A stretch of 64,000 nucleotides of DNA from Cocos nucifera. Its lineage: Eukaryota > Streptophyta > Magnoliopsida > Arecales > Arecaceae. Below the pieces are notes generated by a model that was not told where the DNA came from, made no database searches, and saw only the letters and a list, made by a program, of their open reading frames with translations. Both the position numbers and the translations under genes were made by a program. The stretch covers positions 62,001-126,000 of the forward strand of contig QRFJ01004831.1 in assembly GCA_006176705.1 (NCBI GenBank). The letters run 5' to 3'. Positions within the stretch are counted from its first letter, which is position 1, and each line of letters begins with the position of its first letter. This document shows, one piece after another, positions 9,260-22,289 of this stretch.

Positions 9260-11534
9260 TGTTAGATATATGTGCCCTAGAAGCCAGAATTGGCTGACAC
9301 TTGTAATACACTTCTAGGGGCAAAATTATAATTTTGACTATAATCAATAAAATGGGTTATTTTCTATCACATATGTGTATTTAGTGTCTGTGATACATCC
9401 TTTGAGTTAATGGTAATGATAATTCATATTTTCAAGAGTTGAAAATTTAAGACATGAATAATCATTATTAACTCATAAAATGCTCCCGACCATAGGATCA
9501 TCACGAGGATGGTGATTGATCCGAAAGGTTGGTGTACAATCGCTTCTCTTTAGTAGATGAGTCTTGAGTCTACGGTGTGGAGACACCGGAGCGAGAGTAC
9601 AGGTACTCGTTAGAGAACGAGGGCACTGAGCGTGACCACCTCGAGTAGTCATTAGGAAGTCTACCTTCTCGTCAATGACTGACTCGATGCTGCAGTAGGT
9701 GTGTCTGGTTCTTTGACCTGAGGTGCATCGGCAGTTCACCTTGAGGGTGTTATAGTTTGACTACACCATTACTCGGTCTCCTAGCCATATGGAACCCTGA
9801 GGTGTATGTTGGCTATAGCATGTTCATTGTAGGAACTGGATAGCATCAAGATGGAATCTATCTACCTCGGTGGTAGAGGAGCAGCCCTATGATGATCATG
9901 AGAATCAAGTCCAGAAGCCCATGGCCATGGTAGAGTGAAATAATAGAAAGAGTTTCTATTTAGGTTTTCACATTGGACTTGAATCGAATGATTACATCAT
10001 ATGACAGAGACTAGGGTTTGACGAGTTCACCTTAACCCTAATCTGATCGGGGCTCAAGATAGAAGAACTTAATCACACAGGTAGCTGCACCAAGAGGTTC
10101 GCATTCAGCTCTGATGGGTTGCCACCATATACTGCTAGGTGTCACTGGTGGATTTTGGGAGCAATTAGAATGATTTAGATGATCGATCATTCTAGCTGTT
10201 CGAATCAGAAGAGTTCTGATCCATCGAAAGGAGTTTCGATGATGTCGATGATAGAGATCATGACATATCCCATTACCATATAGAACTGAACCTAACTGGG
10301 TCACACAAATAAGGGTTTGAATCTGGTGATCATCAATTGAACTGATCTAGTTCAATTGATCTGAATGAGATTCAATTAGGTTCAAGAAAATCGTGCTAGC
10401 ACTCGATTGAACCTAACGTTCTTCTTTTACTATCATAAATAAGTTGTCCTGACTGAGCCAAAGGAGTTTGTGCTCAATTCAGAAGGCCTTCACTATGGTC
10501 TGACTGGAGCTTGTCCAAGTCAGAAAAGGTTGTCTTATTTTGTAAGACAATACCTACCATTTTTGGTCACCTGCCATTTCTCATCCTTTGACTTTGGTCA
10601 AAAGTTGACCTTTGACTGGTCAAACATTGACCATTGATACTTTGACTTCTGTCCATGTGTCATGCACCTATTGGAGAGCTGGTGGGGGCCTGTCCCCCTA
10701 CCAGAACCTGGCAAGGAGGAGGGCGCACGCCACCCTTGGCGTGTGCCCAAGCTGGAGCCGCCTAGGAGTTCCTATTGGGCAGGGACTCCATCTCCTTTTT
10801 GGATTTCGATTAGAGTTTTCCTAAGAATCAAGTTTGACTGGTCTTAGGCGCCATCTAAGGAGGAATCCAAGGGACTCTATTTCCATCAATCAGATTTAGA
10901 TCTGATTTCACAAAGGATTGTGATTGGTTGGGAAGAAGAGGAGTTGGATCACGCTTAGTCTATAAATAAGACCCTACGCCCAACTCAAAGAGCAATTGAG
11001 ATTTCCATGCCCCAAGGCTGCCTCTCCTCTCCTCCTCCATGCCAAAGCATCTTCTCCCTCTCCTCTCCACGTCCAAAAGTATTTTGGATTCTTGGTTGGT
11101 GCAATCTAGATGAGAGAAAGGCGACTAAAAGCTAGAAGGCTGCGCTGCTGCAAAGGACAACTGCTGATCTTCAAAGGTATTTTGAAGATCCTCCAGATCA
11201 GATCCAGATCTAATTTTTGGAGATGTGATAGAGAAGAAGAGGATCTCTAGATCTAGCCTGAGTGGATACCGATAGAGGCCAGGCACTTGCGTGGCTAGAT
11301 CCAGAATCTTTCGCTGCTTACAGGATCATCAACGGATAATAGGATTACCCTACATCAAGGTAAATTAAATTTAATTTAATTTATTTAAATTTTATTTTTA
11401 TTATTAGAATAATAAGGATCAGATCTGAAACATCCCAGATCTGATTAAGATCAAAGAAAAAAATTTTTGAAATATATCTCTTGATCCGATCAGATCTGAA
11501 GGAACCTGGTCTAGAAAATTAGGATTTTCCTTCA
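9260..11534 (+). repeat. 3' LTR of element A (complete, 2275 bp)
   Basis: It starts TGTTAGATAT after the purine tract and ends TTCA. Its last 665 bp match the window start. It is homologous to the LTR of element B over the first 1.1 kb and the last 0.6 kb. About 0.4 kb upstream of the TATA box is poorly alignable between the two. A stem CTGGTGGGGG / CCCCCTACCAG lies at about 10679-10705. Confidence 0.95.
10961..10968 (+). promoter_or_regulatory. TATA box of element A 3' LTR
   Basis: TATAAATA is in the same context as at 92-99. A promoter in the 3' LTR would read out into element B. Confidence 0.65.
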
Positions 11535-13280
11535 GTATGTTGACTATAGCATGTTCATTGTAGGAATTGGATTACACCAATAGAAAATCTATCTACCTCG
11601 ATAGATGAGGAAAAGCCCTATGATGATCTTGAGATCGAGTCCATAAGCCTATGGCCATGCCTGTGTGAAGATGATAGAAAGAGTTTTTATCAGGTTTTCA
11701 CATTAAACTCAAATCAAATGATTAATTCATATGACGGATGTTGGGTTTGATGAGTTCACCTTAACACTAATCCTATCGGGGCTCAAGATAGAAGAACCTA
11801 ATCACATAGATAGCTACACTAAGAGATTCACTTGTGGCTCTGATGGATTACCACCATATACTGCTAGGTATTACTGATGGATTTTGGAAGCAATTAGAAT
11901 GATTTTGATGATTGATCATTCTAATCATATGAATCGAAAAAGTTCTAGTCCATCGAAAGGTATTTTGATGATGTCGATGATAGAGATCATGACATGTTTC
12001 ACTACCATATAGAACTGAACCTAACTTAATCACATAAATAAGGGATTGAGTCTAGATATGATTAATTAGACTAACCTAGTTTGATTGATTTGGATTAGAT
12101 CCGATTAAGTTCAAGAAAATCATGCTAGCACATAATAAAGCCTAATATTCTTCTTCTATAGTTTTTCTGGTTCATCTCATTTAAGCCAAATTTATTTGGA
12201 CTCACCAGGAATCCTGTATGGGTTTGTCTTTATCTAACTAAAGCTTGTCCAAATCAGAAAAGGATTATCTTAATTCATTAAATGAAAATAAGACAACAGC
12301 TGCCAATTCCTGTCATCACCTTCCATTTTTGGTTTTGTTAGGACATTGACCCAGTCGTTTGACCAAGTCTTTGCAAGAAAGAAAAGAGGAGACGTGCGCC
12401 CCTCTTAGAGTTTATCTGGGGTGCATGTCCCTAGGACTTTTCATGAAGAAAAGTGGATGTAAGTCCTCATGTGGCGTGCGCCCCTTTTTTGGATAGGCTT
12501 GGATGTGTTTGATAAGATCAAAATATAAGGGAGATAAAAGTTTGTGCCAAACTCCTCTCCTTATCTCTTTTCCATGCCTTATTTTCTGCTTTTTGTTCAA
12601 CAAAAATCAAAAGAAAAGTTAAGAGGGTGTGGGATATGGCATGGAGTCCTTCTTCTTTAAGCAAAAGTGTTGCTTAAAACACCAGGACTCCAACGCTATG
12701 CATAGGTCTATAAATAGATCTATTGTCAAAGGTATTTGGCAATTGTGTTTAGACCATAGTGAAAACCTGCCTCTCCCATCTTCTTCCACATCTCTCTTCC
12801 AGATCCTCTCCTTCTTCTTGATGCCCAAGGAGTTGGGTGTTTCAGCCATCAAAGGTTGAGAGCAGTTGCTGCAAAGATAAAGCTAGAAGATCCCTATCAA
12901 GAGACGAACGTGCAGCCTTTAAAGAATATTTTAAAGGCTCTACAAGTCAAATTTAGATCTAATTTTTGTAGATTAGTTTCAAAAGAAGATCACATCCAGA
13001 TTCTACCTGAGTGGACTCTGGTAGAGGCCATGCACTTACGTGGCTTGATATAGAACCCATAGCTTCCATAGATTATCGATAGGATAAAAGCAGTTTATCC
13101 TAAAGGTAACATATGATGTTCTAGATTTTTATTTTAATTTAATTTTTAATATCAAATTATTAAAATTAAATAAAAGAACTTTTTGATCTGATTAAAATTT
13201 ATAGAATTTTTTTAAAAAATTTTCTACAGATCTGGTTAGATCAGATAGATCTTGCGGCGAAAAATTTAGATTTTTCTTCA
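11535..13280 (+). repeat. 5' LTR of element B (3' part)
   Basis: It aligns with 20552-22289 over its full length and ends TTCA before the primer site. It starts abruptly where A was inserted. The missing start should lie to the left of A, outside the window. Confidence 0.92.
12656..12716 (+). promoter_or_regulatory. TATA box and upstream hairpin, B 5' LTR
   Basis: TATAAATA is at 12709-12716. Thirty bases upstream is a perfect 9-bp inverted repeat, TTTAAGCAA (12656-12664) and TTGCTTAAA (12670-12678). The 3' LTR keeps both (hairpin 21663-21685, TATA 21716-21723). Element A has the TATA box but not the hairpin. Confidence 0.6.
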
Positions 13281-13282
13281 AC

Positions 13283-13294
13283 TAGTATCAAAGC
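13283..13294 (+). other. Primer binding site of element B (mutated)
   Basis: TAGTATCAAAGC differs from the initiator-Met complement at two positions, both G to A. It follows the LTR end by two bases. Confidence 0.8.
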
Positions 13295-15173
13295 TGTGTT
13301 TGCAGTTCTTAGGATCAGATTTAGATCTAATTTTTATTTTTATTATAATCTAATATTAGTGATTTTAGATGTCACATTAGATGTGATCAGATCTAAAATT
13401 GAAAAATTAAAATTTTATTATTCATATCAATGATGTATGAGATACATGTCTAGACTAGGTGTAGAACTGTTCTATATGCAGTCTAGTATAATCTTTTTTT
13501 TGATATAATTAAAATATTTTTTAGATTTTTTTATTTTTATTTTATGATGTTATAAATATTATAATTAGATCTAAAAATAGAAAATAAAATTTTTAAATTT
13601 TTATATGAGATATCAATGATGCATGCCTAGACTAATTGTAGAATAGTTCTATGAATTATCTAGAATAGGTATTATTTCATATGATCAATTTAAAAATTTA
13701 TTTTTTAGATATTATATGTGATATATTAGATCTGAAAGTATGCATATCCGATTTAATATTTGATACATGAGATGTATACAGAACATGCATGATTAGATCT
13801 ATGATTTTATATGAGATATATATTGTAGATCTTATTATTTTGTAGTGTAGTTATTATTTCTTATTAAGGCATTCCTCTTGGCCATCTGATCGTAAAAGTA
13901 AGAAGGGTTTAAAGATCCTCTCTTTCTATTCGATGGGGTACTCTTATGGCATGTAGGGGTGCTGCGTGCTTGTTCTTAATCAAAAATTGAAAAACTTATT
14001 TTTTTGCAAAACCTTAGATCCTAAAATCTTAGAATTTTTGACATATTTTTATTTTTAAATATAAACTTAATTAAGAATTAAGATTATAAAATAAATTAGA
14101 TCTAAAAATTATGAATTTTTAGATCTAAGGCACCTTCATAAATTTGGGTTCGGGCTTGGATAGCTCAATTAGGTCTAGCGGTTGATCAAATCGAATCAAG
14201 AGTTGATTAGGTGGGATCAAGAGTGCTTAGAATTGACCAGCCCAATAGGATTAAGTCTAGATCAACATCGACTCACAGTAACATGTGGTCGACCAAGTCA
14301 AGACCTAATTTAGCTCCGCAGTTCGAGCCTAGATTGTAGGCTAATCCAATTGGTTTTGGTTCGATAAGTTGGTGGCTTAGGTAAGTTTGGCGGATACAAT
14401 CGACTAATTTTTAATTGAGAGCTACTCGACCTGAATGCATTGTTGTCGAGTTAATGGCATATCCCTTTCATCGGTCTCACTTACCTGATCATTTGGATCG
14501 ATCCAGTTCTGATTAGAGGTGGCTAACAATTTGAGCTAATCTATGTCACTAGGTTAGTCATAATTATTATGACTAAGTTAAATCAACTTTAAAGAGATCA
14601 AAATTAAATCTTCCTAAAAAAATATTAGGTCATAGGTCTTCTATCATTGTAGACATGTGGGTCCTTGCTGGGGTTGATTGTTCTCGACTAGTTACAGTGG
14701 TTCAGTTGAACTGAAAAGATACAACTATGTCTATTAGGCATTGGATGCTATGGGTTGGAGGATGGGTTGGGCTCAATATTCCAGATATAGTGAGAGATCC
14801 AATCAAAAATCCAATTCATGTAAATAATGGATCTAACTTAACTAAGGAGTGGAGCAATATTTTGGATACGATGAGCTTCATGAATTAGAGATCAGATTTG
14901 GATGCACCATGATTAGAGAATCATTGGATAAGAGTTGTCCACTCATCAGTTGACCCATCATCAGTAACTGTTAAGTGAGGTGGTGACCCAGTCGATGAGA
15001 CTGCACTACCTACTAAAAATCATTGATCGTGGAGATTATCACATCTCTGCCTAGGGAGTGTAGAAATCCAAGAAAATAGTGGAAGCTAAATTTGTTTAAA
15101 AATAAAACTTCTAAATAAATTGGTTAAGTCTAATTACAAAATCTAACTAGAAACTTTGACTCTCTATAGAAAA
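13295..15173 (+). other. Leader of element B, with degraded copy of the A leader structure
   Basis: This is about 1.9 kb without a coding frame, homologous to the leader of A throughout. The block 13861-13985 matches the folding block of A (1240-1365), but both stems now carry mismatches. Confidence 0.75.
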
Positions 15174-16015
15174 ATATATGCATCCAACCCACTAGCCCGT
15201 ATCCTGAACACCCATGAACTGACCAGATCTAAGTATAAGGATTGGCTCCAAAACTTCAAAATTATTTTGGATTTCGAGAAGTTGACTCATGTATTGGAAT
15301 AGGATCCTTCTACTTTACCAGTCTGTTCATCCATTGAACAGAAAGCATCTCTGAAAAAGTGGACCGATGAAGATAATAAAGCTAGGTATTACATGTTGGG
15401 CTCGATATCTGATGAGCTCCAACACCAATATAAAAACATAAAGACTAGCCATCAAATGTTGGCTCATCTGCAAGAGTTGTTTGGTGAATAGAGTTGCACA
15501 GCAAATATCAAGTCACTAGGAGACTTTTTAAGGCTAAGATGTGTGATGGACAGCCGATCCAAGATCATTATTTGATGATGATCAAGGACTTAGAAGAGCT
15601 TGAGAAGCTCGATGTCAAATTATTTAAGGATCTGCATATTGATACAATCCTATAGTCCTTGACTGATGCATATGGGCAGTTCATTATGAGCTACCATATG
15701 CATAAACTACAAAATATCTTGGCTGAGCTTATAAACATGTTGGCTACTGTTGAGCTCTCTATGAAAGATTCAAAGAGCTCAGTTTTTGATGTGGAGTGGA
15801 CTTTTCCCAAAAAAAAAATTTAGAAAGAAGAAAAGTCTGCGAAGTAGTAGAAGATTGAAGATGGGAAGAAGAAGAAGGGAGGGTCGAAGAAGAAGGCCAC
15901 GGACAAAAAAAAATATTTTCATTGCAATACCGATGATCATTGAAAGCAGAACTGCCCTTTATACTTGGCCAGCTTAAAGAACAAGATGGAGGTAGGTCTT
16001 TTTGGAGGCATGCTA
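15174..16015 (+). pseudogene. gag: gag of element B (broken)
   Basis: It is homologous to gag of A, but the start codon position reads ATA (15174-15176). Several stops interrupt it, for example TAG at 15299-15301. At the zinc knuckle (15914-15955) the first Cys is Tyr, the Gly before the His is Asp, and a stop follows the His. The region corresponding to the X insertion site of A (about 15740) is uninterrupted here, which confirms the insertion in A. Confidence 0.85.
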
Positions 16016-17340
16016 GTTATAGAATCTAACCTTACGATTTCTTCTACATCTAGTTAGGTGCTTGACTCTAGTTCGAGTGCTCACTTGTGCACTTCTATGT
16101 AGGATCTTGAGGAAAGTAGAAGGTTGAGGGATGGTGAGATGATCTTGTGCATCGAAAATGGAGCAAAAGTTACTATTGTAGCCATAGAAATCTATCCTCT
16201 TCGACTACCATCAGGATTAGATTTAGTACTAGGGACTATTTTTATGTGCCTGCAGTAAGCAGGAATTTGATTTTTGTTTCTTGTTTAGCACAGGAAGGCT
16301 ATGTAATTAGTTTTCTTAAGGACCACTATAATATTTTTTTGAAAAAAATAAAATTGCAAGTGGTTTCCATATAAATGGTTTTTTATCAGTTACATATTGA
16401 TGTTTCTGTTTTCAATATCGAGCAAAACATGAATGCCATAGGATCAAATTGACCTAGAGATAGTCTAAATGATAGATATCTACGGCACCTTAGGCTAGGT
16501 CATATAGCAGAAGACAGGGTTAACAAATTAAAAAAATTCGGGCTACTGAGTTTATTAACTTTCGAATCATATTCGATTTATGAATCATACCTTCATGGCA
16601 AAATGACCAAGCTTCCTTTTGTAGAACATGGGGAAAGGGCCACAGACCTACTTGTTTTAGTACATGCAGATGTGTGCGGTCCATTTGATATACCGGTTAG
16701 AGATAATTATATCTACTTCATCATTTTTATCGATGATTTGCCTTGGTACGAATATGTATATTTGATGCGACATAAGTCTGAAGCCTTTGAAAAATTTAAG
16801 AAATTCAGACTCAAAGTAGAAAAATAAATAGAAAAATCCATTAAGATTCTTCGATTAGATCGAGGAGCTGAATAGCTTAGTCGAAAATTTTTGGACTATC
16901 TAAAAGATAATGGCATAGTCTCACAATAGACTCCACCTGGAATGCCTTAACTCAATGGAATTTCAAAACAAAGAAACCAGACTCTATTAGATATGGTTCG
17001 ATCCATGATGAGCTTCACGGACCTTTCTGATTTTTTTTGGGAATATAGTTTAGTGACCGCAATATATTTATTGAATAGGATTTCCTCTAAACTCATTCCT
17101 ACCATACCATATGAGATATGGCATGGTAAAAAACCAAGTCTGAGTCACTTTAGAATTTGGGATTGTTTGGTTTATGCCAAGAGACAGCAAGTAGATAAGT
17201 TAGAGTCTAGGTCCTTTAGAGCTTAGTTCATAGAATATTCTAAAAACTCGTTAGGATATTATTTCTATCTTCTAGAAGACCATAATGTGTCAGTCAACAT
17301 GCCATTTTTCTTAAAAAATAGTTTATTCAAGATGGTAGTG
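16016..17340 (+). pseudogene. pol: Protease and integrase of element B (broken)
   Basis: The protease motif reads D-S-S at 16063-16071 in place of D-S-G. Integrase landmarks persist: RLGHIAEDRVN (about 16494), KMTKLPFVEHGERATDLL (16599-16653), a core Asp in VHADVCGPF, and GKKPSLSHFRIWDCL (about 17126). Stops occur at 16825, 16875, 16928 and 17224, among others. The product is dead. Confidence 0.85.
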
Positions 17341-17679
17341 TAGGGAGATAGATCATACTCGAGGAGAAGGTCTTCGAACAGTAACGAGCTAAGGAACCTA
17401 TAGAACTCAATCAGATTAAGCCAGTCCAAACACAAGTTCTTTCACCTCATAGGTCAAATAGAATTTTCCGTCATCCTAAAAGGCACTTAGGTACAATTTC
17501 AGAGGATATAAAGAAAATATTCCTCATGAAAAATGGGGTTCATGGTGATGATCCCAAAATCTATGATGAGATGATATCAGATATTAACTCTGAAAAATGG
17601 TTAGAGGTAATGAATTCAAAGATTGACTCAATGTGCTCTAACCAAGTCTGGACCTTGGTAGATCTACCTGAAGATATAG
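17341..17679 (+). pseudogene. pol: Start of reverse transcriptase, element B, cut by solo LTR S
   Basis: It encodes the linker and the first reverse transcriptase block (SEKWLEVMNSKIDSM, NQVWTLVDLPED), homologous to 7443-7800 of A. Coding sequence is cut at TATAG (17675-17679), where the LTR S begins, and resumes at 18559. Confidence 0.85.
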
Positions 17680-18553
17680 TGTGAGGATTGATGGTGCTTT
17701 CAAGCCTTAGGAGGCTACGGGAGGAGCCAGGGTGTTAGCTTCGGGGATTTCAGAGGCTTGGTTGGTGCTTCGAAGATCTGAAATTCAAGGTAGAGTAGGA
17801 AACCAAAGGCGAAAAATCAAGATTGCAGAAAAGAATCATTTCTACAGGTTAGCTGGCTTAGTCTGAAACTGGATCAGCTAAGTCTCAGAGGACAGGCCAA
17901 ACAGAGAAGAGTGCATTCGAAACTACAGCATGACAAGCAACTTGGTTGGCTCAGTTCTCAGGTTAGCCGGCTCAGTGCTGAGACTGAGCCGGCTTAGTCT
18001 GCGGGCAGAGCTACGTGAGGGTCTATTTGGGACTAGGATAGGAACTTATCCTAGGGGTCTTAAGACCTAGTTTGAGAGGTCTTAAGGAGACTAACTTATA
18101 TATGGATTGGGCTTAGATATAGAGGATGAGAGCATGGGAGACATAGATGTACATGGGCTCAATGAGTGCTTTCATGTATTGGGTTAGCCAAGAAAGTTTT
18201 TGGTCGAGTCTAATGGCTATGTATAAATACATAGGTTGTATTAAGGTTTTCAAGGGTGCAATCAATATTGATCTTTTCTTCCTTCAACCTCTCTTCTCTC
18301 TTCTCTCTAGAGTGGTTGCCCTAGGTTTCTGAAGAAGCCCTAGAGAGAGGGGGCGCCTCCCTCAAGCCTAAGGAGGAAGGTGCCCCAGCATAGATCTAGA
18401 TGATGGATCTATGATACGCTATCTTAGAGAACATCAAAGGTCTCTTGGGGTCTACGCTAAAGATCAGGGGCTTCTACAATATGGCATCAGAGCTAGGTGA
18501 TGTCAAGATGATGCGCCAATAATTGGTATTAGAGAGATACCGGATTCCTTACA
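17680..18553 (+). mobile_element. Solo LTR S (family of element T) inside reverse transcriptase of B
   Basis: This 874-bp insertion has TG...CA ends (TGTGAGG...CCTTACA) and is flanked by TATAG on both sides (17675-17679, 18554-18558), so it is a solo LTR left by recombination. It aligns with the LTR of T at 61107-62007, notably in the GGAGCCAGGGTGTT and GTGCTTTCATGTATTGGGTT blocks. A TATA box (TATAAATA) is at 18222-18229. Primer-site-like TGGCATCAGAGC (18482-18493) and TGGTATTAGAGA (18524-18535) lie inside its last 75 bp. Dyads TAGCCGGCTC and GAGCCGGCTT are at 17964 and 17986. Confidence 0.88.
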
Positions 18554-18558
18554 TATAG

Positions 18559-19989
18559 TACTTATTAGGTGTAAATGGATCTACAAGAAAAAGATAGGAG
18601 CGATGGAAATATAGAGACATTCAAAGCTAAGTTAGTGGCAAAATGATATAGTTAATGTGAAGGCATTGACTATTAGGATACCTGCTTGCCAGTAGCTATG
18701 CTTAAATCCATCCGCACACTACTTGCTATTACAACATATTTTGATTACGAAATATGGCAGATGAACATAAAATTGGTGTTCTTAAATAGATATCTTGAGG
18801 AAGATATCTATATGGAATAGTGGCTAGGTTTCACATCGAGTGATGATGATCATAAGGTCTGCAAGCTGAAAGGTCCGTATATGGACTTAAACAAGCATCT
18901 CGGAGCTGGAATGCTTATTTCAATGATGTGATCAAATCATTTGGTTTTATCAAAAATGAGAAGTCATGTGTATTCAAAAAGATCAGTGGAAGCACTGTTG
19001 TCTTCCTCGTACTATACGTGGATGATATTCTCCTAATTAGGAATGATATTTCCATATTTACCATGGTCAAAATGCGATTGTCTAAAGAGTTCTCTATGAA
19101 AGACCTAGGAGAAGCATCCTTTATTCTAAAAATTAAGGTCTATAGAGATAGACCGAATAGGATGCTAGGACTTTCACAGAAGATATACATAGAGAAGGTG
19201 CTAAAGAGGTTTAGCATGAAAAATTCTAAGAGGAGATTAGTCCCCTTCAAATATGGTATTTATCTCTTAAAAAATATGTATCCTAACACACCTGAGGAGA
19301 TTGAACATATGAGCAAGATCCCTTATGCTTCAGCAATAGGGAGCCTTATGTACGCCATGCTATGTACATGAGCTGATATCGCCCATACTGTGAGTGTCAC
19401 GAGCAGGTATCGATCGAATCCAGGTGAAGAGCACTAGACTTTTATGAAATATATCCTTAAGTATTTGAGAAGGACTAAGAATATATTTTTGATCTTTGGT
19501 AATGGAGAACTCCAGGTCCAGGGGTATACAGACTCAAACTTTTTGTCTGACATAGATGATCGAAAGTCGACATCTAAAAGTCTATTTATATGCAATGGTG
19601 GTATTGTTAGTTGGAAGAGTTTCAAGCAAACAGTGATAGCAGACTCCACCATGAAAGAAAAATACATCGCTACATCGAAGGCTGCGAAGAAGGCATTTTG
19701 GTATAAGAAGTTCACTACAGAGCTTGGAGTGGTGCCATCGGATATCATCTCTTTATACTGCGATAATAATGGCACCATAACTCTTACTAAGGAGCCAAGG
19801 TCTTACCAGAAATTCAAGCACATCGAGTGGCAATTCCATCTGATCAGCGATTACCTCGAGAAGGGATACGTTGAGGTCAAGAGAGTCGACACCATAGACA
19901 ATGTGGCTGATCCACTAATAAAACCATTGGGATAGCAGAAGATCAAAGCCCATCTTGAGAAGATGGGACTTAGATTTGTAGCCAATTGA
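18559..19989 (+). pseudogene. pol: Reverse transcriptase (remainder) and RNase H, element B (broken)
   Basis: Decayed continuation of the enzyme: YVDD is intact at 19015-19026, followed by EFSMKDLGEASFIL and YASAIGSLMYAMLCT. TGA at 19369-19371 and TAG in 19435-19440 then intervene. RNase H blocks GYTDSNF, GGIVSWKSFKQ, ADSTMKEKYIA and YCDNN follow up to 19935, where a stop lies in KPLG. The normal C-terminal block continues to 19989 with one more stop. Confidence 0.88.
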
Positions 19990-20009
19990 CTTTAGGTCAA
20001 GTGAGAGTT

Positions 20010-22289
20010 TGTTAGATGTGTGCCCTAGAAGCTAGATTGGCTAATACTTGTAATACACTTCTAAAAATAATTTTATAATTTTGATTATAAATTAATAAAA
20101 AAATATTTTTTTTCTATCACAGTGTATATAAAGTGTCTGTGATACATCCTATAAGTTAATGATAATAATAATTCATATTTTTAAGAATTAAAAATTTAAG
20201 ATATGAATTTTCATAATTAACTCATAAACTACTACAGACCATAGGATCATCACAAGGATGGTGATCGATCCAGAAGGTTGGTATACGATCACTTTCGTAT
20301 GATAGATGAGTCTTGAGTCTATAATGTGGAGACATCAAAGCGAGAGAATAAATACTCGTTAGAGAATGAGGGCATTGAGCGTGACCACCTCAAGCAGTCA
20401 TAAGGGAGTCTAATTTTCCATTGATGACTGGATTGATGTTGCAGTGGTGTGTCTGATTCTTTGATCTAAGATGCATCGACAGTTCATCTTGAGGGTGTTA
20501 TAGTTTGACTAGACCATAACTCAATCTTCTAGCCATTCAAAATCCTGAGGTGTATGTTGAAGATAGCATGTTCATTGTAAGAATTGGATTGCACCAATAG
20601 GAAATCTATCTATCTCAATAGATGAGGAAAAGTCCTATGATGATCATGAGATCAAGTCTATAAGCCCATGACCATGGCAGTGTGAAGATGATAGAAAGAG
20701 TTTTTATTAGGTTTCTATATTAAGCTCGAATCGAATGATTAATTCATACGATGGATGTTGGGTTTGACGAGTTCATCTTAATCCTAATTCTATCAGGGCT
20801 TAAGATAGAAGAACCTAATCACACAAATAGCTGCACCAAGAGGTTCGCTTTCGATTTTGGTGGATTGCCACCATATACTGTTAGGTGTCACTAGTAGATT
20901 TTGAGCGCAATTAGAATGATTTTGATGATCGATCATTCTAATCCTATGAATTGAAAAAGTTTTAGTCCATCGAAAGGTATTTTGATGATGTCGATGATAG
21001 AGATCGCGACATATCTCATTACCATATGGAACTGAATCTAACTGAATCACACAAATAAGGGTTTGAGTCTAGATGTGATTAATTAAGCTAACCCAATTCG
21101 ATTGATTTGGATTAGATCTAAGTAGGTTCAAGAAAATCATACTAGCACATGATTGAGCCTAATATTCTCCTTCTATAGTCTTTCTGGTTCATCTCGACTG
21201 AGCCAAATTTATTTGGGCTCACCAGGAACCCTATATGGATTTGTCTTTGTCTGACTAGAGCTTGTTCAGGTTAGAAAAAGATTGTCTTAATTTATTAGAT
21301 GGAAATAAGAAAACACCTGCCAATTCCTATCACCACCTGCCATTTTTGGTTTTGTTAGGACATTGACCTAGTTGTTTGACCAAGTCTTTGCAAGAAAGAA
21401 AGGAGGAGACATGCCCCCCTCTTGGAGTTTATCTAGAGTGCATGTCCTTAGGACTTTTCACAAAGAAAAGTGGGCATAAGTCCCCATGTGGCATGCATCC
21501 CTTTTTTTGGATAGGCTTGGATGTGTTTTAATAAGATCAAAATACAAGGAAGATTAAAGTTTGCTCCAAACTCCTCTCCCTATCTCTTTTCCATGTCTTA
21601 TTTTCTACTTTTTGTTCAACCAAAATTAGAAGAAAAGTCAAGAGGGTGTGGAGTCCTTCTGCTTTAAGCAAAAGGGTTGCTTAAAACACCAGGACTCCAG
21701 GGTTGCACATAGGTCTATAAATAGATCTATTGTCAAAGGTGTTTGGCAATTGTGTTTAGACTACGGCAAAGCCCTACCTCTCTCATCATCTTTCACGCCT
21801 CTCTTCTAGATCCTCTCCTTCTTCTCAACGCCCAAGGAGTTGGGCGTTTCAGCCATCAAAGTTTGAGAGCAACTGCAGTAAAAATAAAGCTAGAAGATCC
21901 CTGTCAAGAGACAAACATTCAACCTTCAAAGAATATTTTGAAGGTTCTACAAATCAGATTCAAATCTGATTTTTGTAGATCAAATTCAGAAGGAGATTGC
22001 ATCCAAATTCTACCCAAGTGGACTCCAGTAAAGGCCAGGCACTTGTGTGGCTTGATACACAATCCACAGCTTCCGCAGATCATTGATAGGGTAAAAATGA
22101 TTTACCCTAAAGGTAACATCTGATGTTCTAGTTTTTTTATTTTAATTTAATTTTTAATATCAGATCATTAGAATTAGATCAGAGAACTCTCTGATCTGAT
22201 TAAAATTTGGATAAATTTTTTTAAAAAAATTATTACAGATCTGGTCAGATCAGACGGATCCTATGGCCAAAAATTTAGATTTTTCTTCA
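20010..22289 (+). repeat. 3' LTR of element B (complete, 2280 bp)
   Basis: It starts TGTTAGATGT after the mutated purine tract AAGTGAGAGTT and ends TTCA. It is homologous to the A LTR at both ends. Its U3 before the TATA box (21716-21723) holds a different block, with GGAGACATGCCCCCCTCTT and the TTTAAGCAA hairpin (21663-21685). Confidence 0.94.

Larger units (their letters stand above)
1..11534 (+). mobile_element. Ty1/copia retrotransposon A (Angela/BARE-like), 5' end cut by window edge
   Basis: Order seen: partial 5' LTR, primer site, long leader, gag, protease, integrase, reverse transcriptase, RNase H, purine tract, full 3' LTR. Integrase before reverse transcriptase defines Ty1/copia; the spacing and residues of the integrase and RNase H regions resemble the Angela/BARE-1 group. 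The 3' LTR ends TTCA at 11534 and is followed directly by LTR sequence of element B that starts in mid-LTR, so A sits inside B. The five bases after A are GTATG (11535-11539); the matching copy should lie left of the window. A is itself interrupted by element X in gag. The two LTRs differ at several percent of sites by eye, mostly transitions, so the insertion is not recent. Confidence 0.93.
11535..22289 (+). mobile_element. Ty1/copia retrotransposon B (relative of A, strongly decayed), split by A
   Basis: B has the same order and family as A, with homologous LTRs, leader and gag-pol, but far more stops and transitions. Its 5' LTR is visible only from the point where A entered (11535, equal to 20552 in its 3' LTR). 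Its reverse transcriptase is interrupted by solo LTR S. The 3' LTR ends TTCA at 22289 and abuts the gag of minus-strand element C. The following five bases are GTTAG; the other copy lies left of the window. Confidence 0.92.

Noticed and set aside
18480..18553. Reading the end of S as LTR end at 18479 plus primer site and internal sequence
   Set aside because: The TATAG duplication and the CA end at 18553 fix the border, and the T LTR aligns to that end; the primer-like motif is therefore inside the LTR.
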